Source: Bacilli bacterium (GTDB taxonomy: Bacteria > Bacillota_I > Bacilli_A > RF39 > UBA660). Taken from it: DNA of 64,000 bases. The stretch's first letter is position 1; each line of letters begins with the position of its first letter. The stretch is from assembly GCA_017432825.1 (NCBI GenBank), contig JAFRIJ010000009.1:1-64000 (forward strand), read 5' to 3'. This document shows positions 32,786-42,306 of the stretch, piece after piece. A model generated the notes under the pieces. That model saw only the letters and a list, made by a program, of their open reading frames with translations. It made no database searches and was not told the origin of the DNA. The translations under genes were made by a program, and so were the position numbers.

Positions 32786-33739
32786 ATGAAAAAAGAATTA
32801 TTATCAGTTGTAGTTTCTTGTTATAATGAAGAAGAAGCTTTACCGTTGTTTTATAAAGAGATTAATAAGATTTCTAAAGAAATGAATTATTTAGATTTTG
32901 AATTTATTTTTGTTAATGATGGTAGTAAAGATAAAACTATAGAAGTTATTAAGAAACTACATAAGAAAGATAAAAGAGTAAGGTATGTTTCTTTTTCTAG
33001 AAATTTTGGGAAAGAAGCTGCTATGTATGCTGGTTTAGAAGCTAGTTTTGGTGATTATGTTACTTTAATGGATGCTGATTTGCAAGACCCTCCTAGTTTG
33101 TTAGAAGAGATGTATAATCTGATAAAAGATGAAGGATATGATTGTGTTGGAACTAGAAGAGTTACTCGCAAGGGTGAACCTCCTATTAGGAGCTTTTTTG
33201 CAAGAATGTTTTATAAAATAATAAATAAATTAAGTAGTATAGAAATGGTTGATGGTGCTAGAGATTATAGGCTTATGACTAGACAAATGGTGGATTCTAT
33301 TATTAGTTTGAAAGAATATAATCGTTATTCTAAGGGATTATTTAGTTTTGTTGGCTTTAAAACTAAGTGGTTAGAGTATGAAAATATTGAAAGAGTAGCG
33401 GGTGAAACTAAATGGAGTTTTTGGAAACTGTTTATATATGCTATAGATGGTATATGTGCCTTTTCTACTAAACCTTTAGTTATATCTGCATTAATTGGAC
33501 TAATGTTTTGTATTATTAGTTTTATTATGATTTTATTTATTATTGTTAAAACAGTATTATATGGTGATCCTGTTAATGGGTGGCCTAGTTTAGTTTGTAT
33601 TATTTTTATGGTTAGCGGTATTCAGTTGTTTTGTATGGGTATAATGGGTGAATATTTAGCTAAGACTTATTTAGAAACTAAGAATAGACCTATATATATT
33701 GTTAAAGAGAGTAGTGAAAAGAGTGAAAAAGGTAATTAA
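32786..33739 (+). CDS. GT2 glycosyltransferase, GtrB/DPM1-like
   Basis: A 317-residue enzyme. The N-terminal GT2 domain has VVSCYNEEEALPLF, VNDGSKDKT and the DADLQDPP metal motif. Two C-terminal membrane segments (about 230-300) follow. This is the GtrB/ArnC/DPM type, which makes polyprenyl-phosphate sugars on the inner face of the membrane. It is followed by a GtrA-like protein that overlaps its end, as in known GtrA/GtrB pairs. The start at 32786 has a GGGGG site; the frame opening 36 bp earlier runs into the tagO stop. Confidence 0.88.
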   Translation: MKKELLSVVVSCYNEEEALPLFYKEINKISKEMNYLDFEFIFVNDGSKDKTIEVIKKLHKKDKRVRYVSFSRNFGKEAAMYAGLEASFGDYVTLMDADLQDPPSLLEEMYNLIKDEGYDCVGTRRVTRKGEPPIRSFFARMFYKIINKLSSIEMVDGARDYRLMTRQMVDSIISLKEYNRYSKGLFSFVGFKTKWLEYENIERVAGETKWSFWKLFIYAIDGICAFSTKPLVISALIGLMFCIISFIMILFIIVKTVLYGDPVNGWPSLVCIIFMVSGIQLFCMGIMGEYLAKTYLETKNRPIYIVKESSEKSEKGN

Positions 33740-34145
33740 TTTATATAATAATTATAAAGAGGTAATAAATTATTTAATATTTGGATTTTTAACCACTATA
33801 ATTAGTTTAATTGTATATTATGCTTTAACTTTAACTATAATAAATCCTAATAAAGCTATTGAATTACAAGTAGCAAATATTTTATCTTGGGTAGCAGGTG
33901 TTATTTTTGCTTATATTACTAATAGAAAATATGTTTTTAACAGTAAAAATAAGAATGTAAAAAAAGAATTAATTAGTTTTGTTAGTGCTAGAGTAGTGAC
34001 TTTGTTATTAGATATGTTTATTATGGGATTATTTGTTTCAATATTAGGATTTAATGATAGAATAATGAAGATTATTTCTCAAATTATTGTGATTATAAGT
34101 AATTATATATTTAGTAAATTGTTTGTGTTTAAAAAAAGAAGTTAG
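33714..34145 (+). CDS. GtrA-like membrane protein (putative polyprenyl-sugar flippase)
   Basis: About 143 residues with four membrane segments. Family blocks FGFLTTIISLIVYYALT, WVAGVIFAYITNRKYVF and ISNYIFSKLFVFKKR are typical of GtrA. Partner proteins are thought to flip GtrB's lipid-linked sugar outward. The start is uncertain: GTG at 33714 or 33723, both overlapping the upstream gene, and no strong binding site is visible, so translation is probably coupled. Confidence 0.82.
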   Translation: MKRVKKVINLYNNYKEVINYLIFGFLTTIISLIVYYALTLTIINPNKAIELQVANILSWVAGVIFAYITNRKYVFNSKNKNVKKELISFVSARVVTLLLDMFIMGLFVSILGFNDRIMKIISQIIVIISNYIFSKLFVFKKRS

Positions 34146-34158
34146 TTAACTTCTTTTT
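34133..34158. terminator. bidirectional terminator holding both stop codons
   Basis: Twelve-bp arms AAAAAGAAGTTA and complement, 2 nt apart, with T runs on both strands. The stop codons of the GtrA-like gene and the convergent lipoprotein gene lie inside it. Confidence 0.8.
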
Positions 34159-34832
34159 ATTATTATTGTATCTTTGCTGATGCCTCTATAATTGTTATTA
34201 TCATCAAAATCATCTTCGTCATATGTAAATGCTGTTAATGTTATATCTGATGTTATTTCATCTACAATTGTGCTTCCTGTTAATTTTATTGATGATAAGA
34301 TAGTGCTATCATTATATTCTTCGTCTGTTACGTGACTGTACCAAGCATTATCTTCTTGATGTATATCATCATATAGGTATACTTGTAGGTAGTTATATAT
34401 ATCCCATGTATCACTTGGATTTAGGATTGTTTTGTTTATAGTTCCTTCATTTTTTGTATCAAAATTTATGTTATATCCTATTTTGTAATTATCGATATTA
34501 TCATATTTATTTTTATAATCGGTCCATAGATTTTTTATTTTTGTTCCTGGTATACTATCTTCATTTGTATAAAATATTTCTAATGAACATAAATCAACGT
34601 TTAATTCCCAGGATGTATTATATTCATTTGTTTTTTTTCTGTTTGTATAAGAATTATAATACATATATATTCCTAGTTTAATTGGATTATTATCTATATA
34701 TTCTTCTTTTTTTTCTTCTATTTTGCTTTCTTTTTCTATTATATTATCTTCTTTATTAATTTCTTTATTATTTATATTACATGCTGTTAATAGTAAAAGT
34801 ACTAATAGTAATAATAATGTTTTCTTTTTCAT
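34146..34832 (-). CDS. lipoprotein of unknown function
   Basis: A 228-residue lipoprotein. The signal peptide ends in the lipobox LLTAC (Cys18). A charged Lys/Glu-rich linker to about residue 45 is followed by a beta-rich domain with many Tyr, Asp and Asn. No known family is recognised. It faces the GtrA-like gene and is alone on this strand. An extended TGCTACAAT element lies upstream on the minus strand near 34857-34865. Confidence 0.6.
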   Translation of the reverse strand: MKKKTLLLLLVLLLLTACNINNKEINKEDNIIEKESKIEEKKEEYIDNNPIKLGIYMYYNSYTNRKKTNEYNTSWELNVDLCSLEIFYTNEDSIPGTKIKNLWTDYKNKYDNIDNYKIGYNINFDTKNEGTINKTILNPSDTWDIYNYLQVYLYDDIHQEDNAWYSHVTDEEYNDSTILSSIKLTGSTIVDEITSDITLTAFTYDEDDFDDNNNYRGISKDTIIIKRS

Positions 34833-34978
34833 TTTAAAAACTCCTTTTATATTTTTATTGTAGCATATATTTTATATTTTTACTAATAAAAGGTTAACAA
34901 TTGGAGAAAAATGTTTTTTAATTTATTTTAATGTGTTATTATACTTAATATAAAAAAAATAATAAAGAAGGTAACTGA

Positions 34979-36106
34979 ATGAAAACGAGAGAATCTAATT
35001 ATGAACTTATGCGAATTATTTCAATGTTTTTAATTATTATTTATCATACTATAGGATATGGTAATTTAATATATAATACAGATAATATTTATATGAAAGG
35101 GTTATTATATTTAATTAGATATACTGCAATAGTACATGTTAATTCTTTTGTTTTATTATCTGGTTATTTTCAATCAAAAAGTAAATTTAAATTATCTAAG
35201 TTATTGAATCTCGTTCTATGTACGTTGTTTTATGTTAATGTATTAAATCTTGTTTTGTATAAAATTGGTTATTTGCATGATGTTACAAAGTTTTCTTTGT
35301 TAACAAATATTTTGCCTTCATTAATTGGTAATTATTGGTTTATTTCTACTTATGTTTTGCTTTATATTTTAAGTGATTATTTAAATCTGGTTATTAATAG
35401 ATTGAATAAAGATGAATACAAAAAATTATTAGTGGTTCTTTTTATTGTTGTTTCTATTATTCCTTTTGTTTTTGGACATAGTGTTTTTAATAATAGTGGT
35501 TTCTCACTTTATAATTTTGTATTTTTGTATTTTATTGGTGGATATTTAAGAAGATATCCATTAAAAGATAGTTATTATTTTAATAGATATAGTAAAACGG
35601 GCTATTTATTTTTCTTAATATTTATTTTTTTTATGATGGTTTTTATCTCTTTTTCGTTGTATGCGTTAACTAATGAACAATCATCTATTGAAGCAGTTGA
35701 TTGGATTATTGATAGAATTAATGATGTTAGAAGAGGTCATTCCACTCCTTATGTTATTATTCAATCTATTTGTTATTTTGAAATTTTTGGTTTATTGTCT
35801 TTTAAAAGCAAGATTGTTAATTATTTATCTAGTTGTACTTTTGGGATATATTTGTTTCATGAACATAAATATATTAGACCAATTATCTATGTGTTATTAG
35901 GTGTTGATAGAGGTGGTTATTCTTTTAGTTTTTGGGTATTTAAGGATATATTAGTATGTGCTATTATTATATTTTTATTAGGTGTAATTATAGATTCGTT
36001 AAGAAAGATTATTTTTAAAATAATTGGTAAAACAAAATTATTGAAAAAAATAAAATGTCTACTAAAGAATATGTGTAGTAATTTATCTTATAAAGTAGAA
36101 TGGTAA
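34979..36106 (+). CDS. acyltransferase family 3 membrane protein (O-acetyltransferase-like)
   Basis: A 375-residue protein with about ten membrane segments. The N terminus RESNYELMRIISMFLIIIYH carries the catalytic-type His after Arg found in Acyltransferase_3 proteins. Members O-acetylate or succinylate sugars on surface polymers. The late block GIYLFHEHKYIRP is typical of the Firmicutes subgroup. GAAGG supports the start. It is probably its own unit within the glycopolymer region. Confidence 0.82.
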   Translation: MKTRESNYELMRIISMFLIIIYHTIGYGNLIYNTDNIYMKGLLYLIRYTAIVHVNSFVLLSGYFQSKSKFKLSKLLNLVLCTLFYVNVLNLVLYKIGYLHDVTKFSLLTNILPSLIGNYWFISTYVLLYILSDYLNLVINRLNKDEYKKLLVVLFIVVSIIPFVFGHSVFNNSGFSLYNFVFLYFIGGYLRRYPLKDSYYFNRYSKTGYLFFLIFIFFMMVFISFSLYALTNEQSSIEAVDWIIDRINDVRRGHSTPYVIIQSICYFEIFGLLSFKSKIVNYLSSCTFGIYLFHEHKYIRPIIYVLLGVDRGGYSFSFWVFKDILVCAIIIFLLGVIIDSLRKIIFKIIGKTKLLKKIKCLLKNMCSNLSYKVEW

Positions 36107-36141
36107 ACTAAAAAATGAACGTATTTTTATAAATAAGGGAC

Positions 36142-36170
36142 TTGATTTGTTCAAAAACTAGTGATATAAT
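36142..36170 (+). promoter_or_regulatory. promoter of the importer/LicC operon, with flanking TGTTCA repeats
   Basis: TTGATT, a 17-bp spacer and extended TGATATAAT. An inverted pair TGTTCA (36148-36153) and TGAACA (36179-36184) flanks the -10 box and could be an operator; six-bp arms are short, so this may be chance. Confidence 0.7.
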
Positions 36171-36218
36171 CTATTTTGTGAACATTGAATGTTTGCTTAG
36201 TAGAAAGAAGGATTTTAA

Positions 36219-37196
36219 ATGAAAAAGAAAATATTAATTATATTAATGTTATTTGCATGCTTTTTTATGACTGGATGTAAAGGAAAAGATAGTATTGTTA
36301 TCTATTCTTGTATGGAAGAAGAAAGGAATCAAGATTTAGTTAAGCAGCTTAAGGAAGAATTTCCTGATGTTGATATTAAGGTTCAACCTATGGCTACTGG
36401 TAATTTAGCTGCTAAAATTAAAACTGAAAAAACTAAATTTGAAGGGGATATTGTTATTGATTTGGAAACTGCACATATGGTAAATTTAGAGGAGTATTTT
36501 GCTGATATATCTGATATTGATACTAGTATTTATTTAGATGGTGTTAATACTTCAAACAATTATGTTACTTGGGTAAAATATACAATGAATTTAATTGTTG
36601 ATAATAAATATTTAAATGAACATAAATTGGAAGCACCTTCTTCATATGAAGATTTATTAAAGAGTGAATATAAAAATATAATTGCTATGCCTGATCCAAA
36701 AACTTCTGGTAGTGGTTATGGTTTTTATCTTAACGCAGTAAATATTATGGGAGAAGATAAAGCTATAGAGTATTTTAAAAAATTAAAAAATAATTTGCGT
36801 GAATTTACTACTTCTGGTTCTGGGCCAACTAATTTATTGAAACAAGGAGAAATTGCTATTGCTTTAGGTATGACTTCTCAAGGAGTTGGTGCTATAAATG
36901 AAGGATATGATTTTAGTATTGTTTCATTAAAAACTGGTTCACCATATAATACTACTGCAGCAGGTATTATTAAAGGTAGAGAAGATAAGAAGAATGTTAA
37001 AAAAGTATTTCAATGGTTAATTGATGGCTTTGGAGTATATGATAAAGAGAATTATATGCCTGATGTTATTCTAAAGGATCAAAAAGTAAGTGTTAAAAAT
37101 TATCCTACTAATTTAGTTGATGCTGATATGAAAGGTGTAGAAAGCATTTCTAGAAAAGAAGAATTAACTGAAAAGTGGGGAGAGGTTAATGGTTAA
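36219..37196 (+). CDS. ABC importer substrate-binding lipoprotein (Fe/aminoethylphosphonate type)
   Basis: A 325-residue lipoprotein. The lipobox is FMTGC. The mature part begins SIVIYSCMEEERNQDL, as in the FbpA/AfuA/PhnS cluster of binding proteins, with GDIVIDLETAH and MPDPKTSGSGYGFYL. Iron-binding members have a YY pair near residues 195-200 of the mature protein. Here SPYNTTAAG has one Tyr, which speaks against ferric iron and for a phosphonate or phosphate ester such as 2-aminoethylphosphonate. It is first in an operon with ATPase, permease and a cytidylyltransferase-like gene. Confidence 0.82.
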   Translation: MKKKILIILMLFACFFMTGCKGKDSIVIYSCMEEERNQDLVKQLKEEFPDVDIKVQPMATGNLAAKIKTEKTKFEGDIVIDLETAHMVNLEEYFADISDIDTSIYLDGVNTSNNYVTWVKYTMNLIVDNKYLNEHKLEAPSSYEDLLKSEYKNIIAMPDPKTSGSGYGFYLNAVNIMGEDKAIEYFKKLKNNLREFTTSGSGPTNLLKQGEIAIALGMTSQGVGAINEGYDFSIVSLKTGSPYNTTAAGIIKGREDKKNVKKVFQWLIDGFGVYDKENYMPDVILKDQKVSVKNYPTNLVDADMKGVESISRKEELTEKWGEVNG

Positions 37197-37950
37197 TTTA
37201 GAGATTAAGAATTTAACAAAAAGATATAGGGATAAGGTTGTTTTAAATGATATTAGTTTTGATGTCAAGGATGGAGAGTTTCTCTCTATCCTTGGTCCCT
37301 CTGGATGTGGGAAAACAACTCTATTAAAAATATTAATTGGTATTGAAAAATGTAATGAGGGTGTAATATTAAAAAATAATAAGAATATTACTAATATTGA
37401 TTCTTCAAAACGTGGTATGGGAATTGTTTTTCAAAATTATGCTTTGTTTCCTAATATGACTGTATTGGATAATGTAATGTATGCTTTAAATTTAAAGATT
37501 AAGAATAAAGATAAAGCTAGAAAAGAAAGTCTAAGGATATTAGAACTTGTAAATATGGAAGAGCATATTGATAAATATCCTCATGAGTTATCTGGTGGAC
37601 AGCAGCAAAGGGTTGCTATAGCGAGAACTTTAACTTTAAATCCTGATATTATATTATTTGATGAACCTATGAGTGCGTTGGATGCTGATAATAGATTAAA
37701 ACTTAGAAAAGAATTAAAGAATATTCAAAAGAAATTTAAAACTACTATGATTTATATTACACATGATCAGGAAGAAGCTTTTTCTTTGTCTGATAGAGTC
37801 ATGGTTATGAATAATGGTAATATTGAGCAAATTGATATTCCAAATGTTATTTTTAATCATCCTAAAAATGAATATGTTAAGAATTTTGTTGCTAATCATT
37901 TAATTGAGAAAGTTTCTTCTATAGAAAAATGTACGGGAATTGATTTGTAA
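37189..37950 (+). CDS. ABC importer ATPase (PotA/FbpC type)
   Basis: A 253-residue ATP-binding subunit. Walker A GPSGCGKTT, signature LSGGQQQRVA, Walker B IILFDEP, and H-loop THDQEEA. It lacks the C-terminal TOBE regulatory domain seen in longer family members. Its start overlaps the binding-protein stop by 8 bp, and its stop overlaps the permease start by one base, so the three are tightly coupled. Confidence 0.93.
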   Translation: MVNLEIKNLTKRYRDKVVLNDISFDVKDGEFLSILGPSGCGKTTLLKILIGIEKCNEGVILKNNKNITNIDSSKRGMGIVFQNYALFPNMTVLDNVMYALNLKIKNKDKARKESLRILELVNMEEHIDKYPHELSGGQQQRVAIARTLTLNPDIILFDEPMSALDADNRLKLRKELKNIQKKFKTTMIYITHDQEEAFSLSDRVMVMNNGNIEQIDIPNVIFNHPKNEYVKNFVANHLIEKVSSIEKCTGIDL

Positions 37951-39545
37951 TGAAAAAATGTAGTAAGTTAAGTATTTTAATTTTTGTTTTTCTATTTTTT
38001 TCAATTTTATATCCATTAATACTTATGTTATCTAAAGTAGAATGGAGTAATTTTGGATTATTAATATCTTCTAATGCTTTTAAAGAATCTTTATTTAATT
38101 CTGTATTTGTTTCTACTATTTCAACTATTATTTCTGTTTTAGTTGCTTATTTTCTTGCTTTTAGTTTAAATAGAGCATATATAGAACATAAAGCTGTTTT
38201 AAAAACGTTACTTACCTTACCAATGCTTATTCCATCTATTTCTCATGGATTAGGTTTAATTAATTTATTTGGAGCTAATGGTATTATTTCTAAATCTTTT
38301 GGTTTTAATATTATTGGTGAAGTTGGTATAATTATTGGTTCATTTTTATATTCTTTTCCTGTCGCATTTTTAATGCTTGATGATGGATTTCATTATATTG
38401 ATAATAAGATGTATGATGTTGCTCATGTTTTGGGATTTAATAAATGGCAGACATTTAAGAAGGTTACTTTTTGTTATTTAAAAAAACCAATATTATCTTC
38501 AATTTTTGCTGTTTTTACGTTGGTTTTTACTGATTATGGTGTTCCATTATCTGTTGGTGGTAAATTTATTACGTTACCTGTATTTTTATATAAAGAGGTA
38601 ATTGGATTACTTGATTTTTCTAAGGGAACTATGATAGGCTTATTCTTGTTAATACCTGCTTTTATATCATTTTTATTTGATAATTTTAGTAGAGATTATA
38701 GTAGTGGAGACTTTGAAGGTAATGATTATAAATTAGGTAATAATAAATTAAGAGATAGAATATGTACTATATTTGTATATGTTGTTTTAATATTCGTATG
38801 TATCATACTAGGTTCTTTTGTTTATTATGCTTTTATAGATAATGTAGTTGTTAATAAAGTTGTTTCTTTAAAACATTTTGATTATGTTTTTACTGATGGT
38901 ATATCAAAGTATATATTTAATTCTTTATTGATTGCTATTGCTGTATCTATTGTAGGTACTATTATTTCTTATTTAATAGCGTATGTTACTTGTAGAATTA
39001 AGAAAATTGGAAGTAAGGTAATTCATTTGTTAACTATAGTATCTTTAGCTATACCTGGTATTGTATTGGGTTTATCTTATACGATTTCTTTTAATAGTAG
39101 TTTTATTTATAATACTTTTATAATATTAATTTTAGTTAATATTATACACTTTATGGCATCTCCTTATTTGATGGCATATAATGCTTTACAAAAAGTAAAT
39201 CCAAATTATGAAGTAGTTGCTAAGACATGTAATATTCCTATTTACAAAATAGTTATTGATGTTATTGTTCCTTGTACTAAAAAAACTATTAGAGAAATGT
39301 TTTCATATTTTTTTGTTAATTCGATGGTAACAATTTCGGCTGTAACATTTTTGTTTAATACTAGCACTATGCCTCTATCTTTGATGATAAATAAGTATGA
39401 AGGTAATTTGATGCTAGGGGAAGCTGCAATAGTATCACTATTTATATTATTGTTTAATTTGATTGTTAAGGGTATTGTTTATTATATTAATAGAGTAGAA
39501 CATAGAAGGAGTGAGAATCGTGAAATTAACGTATCATCAATTTGA
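37950..39545 (+). CDS. ABC importer two-domain permease (FbpB/ThiP type)
   Basis: A 531-residue permease with about 12 membrane segments in two homologous halves. Each half has the EAA-type cytoplasmic loop, for example MYDVAHVLGFNKWQTFKK in the first and EVVAKTCNIPIYKIV in the second. Fused halves are usual for iron, thiamine and aminoethylphosphonate importers. Its last 26 bp overlap the following cytidylyltransferase-like gene, tying that enzyme to the imported substrate. Confidence 0.9.
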   Translation: MKKCSKLSILIFVFLFFSILYPLILMLSKVEWSNFGLLISSNAFKESLFNSVFVSTISTIISVLVAYFLAFSLNRAYIEHKAVLKTLLTLPMLIPSISHGLGLINLFGANGIISKSFGFNIIGEVGIIIGSFLYSFPVAFLMLDDGFHYIDNKMYDVAHVLGFNKWQTFKKVTFCYLKKPILSSIFAVFTLVFTDYGVPLSVGGKFITLPVFLYKEVIGLLDFSKGTMIGLFLLIPAFISFLFDNFSRDYSSGDFEGNDYKLGNNKLRDRICTIFVYVVLIFVCIILGSFVYYAFIDNVVVNKVVSLKHFDYVFTDGISKYIFNSLLIAIAVSIVGTIISYLIAYVTCRIKKIGSKVIHLLTIVSLAIPGIVLGLSYTISFNSSFIYNTFIILILVNIIHFMASPYLMAYNALQKVNPNYEVVAKTCNIPIYKIVIDVIVPCTKKTIREMFSYFFVNSMVTISAVTFLFNTSTMPLSLMINKYEGNLMLGEAAIVSLFILLFNLIVKGIVYYINRVEHRRSENREINVSSI

Positions 39546-40413
39546 AGTATTAACGTGTGTTGAAAAAAATAATAGTAAATTATCTCAAAGAAAGATAGCT
39601 GATCTAACTAGATTGTCTTTGGGAACTGTAAATAAAGTTATTTCTGAAATTATTAATTATGGTTTAATTGATAAGGATATGAATATTACTAATAAGGGGT
39701 ATAAAGCTTTAGAGCCATATAGAGTTAAGAGAGCTATATTTTTAGCAGCGGGTTTTGGATCTAGATTAGTTCCTATTACTTTAAATACGCCTAAACCATT
39801 AGTTTTAGTAAATGGTAAAAAAATAATAGAAACTCTTTTAGATGCAGTTGTTGCTGCAGAGATAGAAGATATAGTAATTGTTACTGGTTATTTATCTGAT
39901 CAATTTGAGATATTAAAGAAGAAATATCCTAATATTAGAATATTAGTTAATGAAAAATATAATGAAGCTAATAATATTTTATCTGCATATGTTGTAAAGG
40001 ATTTGTTTGCTAATTCTTATGTGTTGGAATCTGATCTATATTTATACAATCCTAATTTAATTAGGAAGTATGAATATCAAAGTAATTTCTTGGGTAAATA
40101 TGTTGATAGAACCGATGATTGGTGTTTAGAAACAAAGAATGGTATTATTACAAAAGAAAAAGTTGGAGGATATAATTGTTATCAAATGTATGGTATATCT
40201 TACTATACTGAAGAAGATGCTAAAAAAATGGCTGTAGATATAGATAATGTTTATAATATGCCTGGTGGAAAAGAAAAATATTGGGAACAGGTTATGTTAG
40301 ATGTATGTAAAGATAATTATAAAATTGCAGTAAGAGAGTGCTATGAAGGAGATATAATAGAAATTGATACTTTTAATGAATTAAAAGCTATTGATAAAAC
40401 ATATGATGTTTAA
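39520..40413 (+). CDS. winged-helix/LicC-like cytidylyltransferase fusion
   Basis: A 297-residue protein. Residues 1-68 form a MarR-like winged helix (FEVLTCVEKN, then SQRKIADLTRLSLGTVNKVISE). Residues 70-297 are a nucleotidyltransferase with AIFLAAGFGSRLVPIT and TPKPLVLVNG, as in LicC (CTP:phosphocholine) and PntC (CTP:aminoethylphosphonate) enzymes. The later ESDLYLYNP holds the metal Asp. It presumably activates a small phosphate or phosphonate as a CMP derivative. The start is GTG at 39520, with AAGGAGTG six bases before, overlapping the permease gene. The winged helix may let the enzyme sense its substrate and regulate the operon. LicD lies 4.5 kb downstream. Confidence 0.82.
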   Translation: MKLTYHQFEVLTCVEKNNSKLSQRKIADLTRLSLGTVNKVISEIINYGLIDKDMNITNKGYKALEPYRVKRAIFLAAGFGSRLVPITLNTPKPLVLVNGKKIIETLLDAVVAAEIEDIVIVTGYLSDQFEILKKKYPNIRILVNEKYNEANNILSAYVVKDLFANSYVLESDLYLYNPNLIRKYEYQSNFLGKYVDRTDDWCLETKNGIITKEKVGGYNCYQMYGISYYTEEDAKKMAVDIDNVYNMPGGKEKYWEQVMLDVCKDNYKIAVRECYEGDIIEIDTFNELKAIDKTYDV

Positions 40414-40441
40414 AAAAGAAGTTTTTATAAACTTCTTTTTT
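40412..40441. terminator. bidirectional terminator
   Basis: A 13-bp stem AAAAAAGAAGTTT and complement with a TTAT loop, T runs on both strands, between the LicC-like gene and the convergent LTA-synthase-like gene. Confidence 0.8.
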
Positions 40442-41966
40442 AATCGTCTCCTAACTTCTTTTTTAGTTCAAAATAACTATTTCCAAGTAGTTCTATATTA
40501 TAATAATTGCTTCTTTTTTTAAATTCTTCATTTAAGTATGATACTGATAATTCTTCAGCAAGTGTTTTTTTATCTGAAAATAGATTAGTACCTAAGCCTA
40601 TTTTATCTCCTTCTATTTGTACTCCTAATGAAGCTAAGGCAGTTGGATATATATCTAATGTTGTTGAAATTCTATTTTTGTTATTTTTAGTATTAATTAT
40701 TGAATTGATAAATACGTTATATACAGTTCTAGAATAATTATTTGGAACGTTGTAGAAACCTTCTTGCATTGTTAAATGATCACCAGTTATTATTATTGTT
40801 GTATTTGAATAAAAATCTTGGGATTGTATCCAGTTTATAAAGTCATAAATCATTATATCAGTACAGTTAAAAACATTTGCATATTGTTCTTTAAATTCTT
40901 TGGGACAACTTTTATCTAAGTATCCATCTGTAAAGTGTGTATCTGCTGTTAAAATGGTATAATTAAAAGGTTTGTTTTCTTTTGCTATTTTTATTAATTC
41001 TTCTTTTGCAAATGCAAATAGTTTTTTGTCTTCAAATCCCCACCATTCTTTATAATCGTTTGGTATTAATTTTTGTTCTATTGCCCAATAATAGTCATGA
41101 ATTTGATAATTTCCATGATATTTAAAGTAATCTTTTCTTCCACCAAACATCGAATCAGAACCTAGAATTAAATAGTTATTGTATCCGTTTGATTGCAATA
41201 TATCTCCAATTGTAAGTGCTCCTGGCAAAAATTCACCGTATCCTTTGTATTGATTCCCAACTGACAATTTAAGAGGTATTGCTGCTGTTTGAGCAACCAT
41301 TCCTGCAATTGTCCATGTTGCACCTGTTGTTGCAAAACTTCCACCTAATAGTTCTGTATTACTAAAATTTATGTATTCTTCTGCAAACGTTTCTAGATGT
41401 GGAATATACGATTTTTCTGTTATTCCGCCTTTGCTTTTTGAAAAATTAGTGCTTTCTAGTGATTCAACAAAAATGAATATTAAATTTCTTTTTTTTGTTG
41501 GAAAATCTATATTTATTTTATTGGCATCAACATAATAGTTTTCAAATATTAATGTTTTTTCTTGTTGCTGTTTTAAATATTCAAAAACACCTAAATAATA
41601 GCATGCAAATATAATTGACATTATAAAAAATATTGCACAATAAATTCTTTCTTCTTTTTTACTTGGAGGAAATATAGTGTATTTCTTTCTTTTTTTATTA
41701 ATTTCAAGTATAAAAAAGAATCTGTATTTTAATTTATTTATAGTTGTTTTAATTATTATTGTTAATAATATTGTTATTATTGTGCTTGTACTTACAATAA
41801 TAATACCATTTATTATAGCACTAAAACTTGTTCCTTTTCCTTTTATAACTGTATATAGTAATTGCTCAAATCCAATGTTATTAAAGTTGTGTTTAATGTA
41901 TATGGAAGTATAAATAATTATTAATGAAGTAATAAAATATATTTTTTTTAATATTTTAATTATCAT
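40440..41966 (-). CDS. LTA-synthase-like sulfatase-fold membrane protein 1
   Basis: About 508 residues. Four or five N-terminal membrane segments (to about 150) are followed by an outer alkaline-phosphatase/sulfatase fold: NLIFIFVESLES with the metal Glu, FATTGATWTIAGMV with the nucleophile Thr, and IITGDHLTM. LtaS/MdoB proteins transfer glycerol phosphate from phosphatidylglycerol to polymers. The start at 41966 is chosen because GAGGTA lies nine bases upstream. The frame opening at a TTG 18 bp earlier has no site. It overlaps the end of the small membrane protein upstream. Confidence 0.8.
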   Translation of the reverse strand: MIIKILKKIYFITSLIIIYTSIYIKHNFNNIGFEQLLYTVIKGKGTSFSAIINGIIIVSTSTIITILLTIIIKTTINKLKYRFFFILEINKKRKKYTIFPPSKKEERIYCAIFFIMSIIFACYYLGVFEYLKQQQEKTLIFENYYVDANKINIDFPTKKRNLIFIFVESLESTNFSKSKGGITEKSYIPHLETFAEEYINFSNTELLGGSFATTGATWTIAGMVAQTAAIPLKLSVGNQYKGYGEFLPGALTIGDILQSNGYNNYLILGSDSMFGGRKDYFKYHGNYQIHDYYWAIEQKLIPNDYKEWWGFEDKKLFAFAKEELIKIAKENKPFNYTILTADTHFTDGYLDKSCPKEFKEQYANVFNCTDIMIYDFINWIQSQDFYSNTTIIITGDHLTMQEGFYNVPNNYSRTVYNVFINSIINTKNNKNRISTTLDIYPTALASLGVQIEGDKIGLGTNLFSDKKTLAEELSVSYLNEEFKKRSNYYNIELLGNSYFELKKKLGDD

Positions 41967-42285
41967 TTTTTTCTTGTACCTCAATGGATATTTTTATATA
42001 TTTTTTAATACATGTAATTATTATGGCTAATGCTATATTGATAATAATAGATAAAAGAACATATTTTACAAAATACATTGAATATATTTCAAGATTTGTT
42101 TCTATATATGTGTATGTATTGGAAAATAATCTAAATATAATCATACATAATGAGTTTGAAAATAAATTTAGTAATGTGTAGTAATAAATATAGTCTCTTT
42201 TTTTAAATTTATATTCCTTTAATAGCTTTTCTAAAGCAAATAATCCGATAATACTTGGAAAGAATATACCTATATAACCAAACAT
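41956..42285 (-). CDS. small membrane protein of unknown function
   Basis: A 109-residue protein with three hydrophobic segments (about 3-18, 30-52, 65-92) and a charged C terminus. The family is not recognised. A GGAGGG site precedes the ATG. Its end overlaps the start of the LTA-synthase-like gene, so it is the first gene of that operon and may assist it in the membrane. Confidence 0.6.
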   Translation of the reverse strand: MFGYIGIFFPSIIGLFALEKLLKEYKFKKRDYIYYYTLLNLFSNSLCMIIFRLFSNTYTYIETNLEIYSMYFVKYVLLSIIINIALAIIITCIKKYIKISIEVQEKNDN

Positions 42286-42306
42286 TTTTATACCCTCCGT
42301 ATAGTA

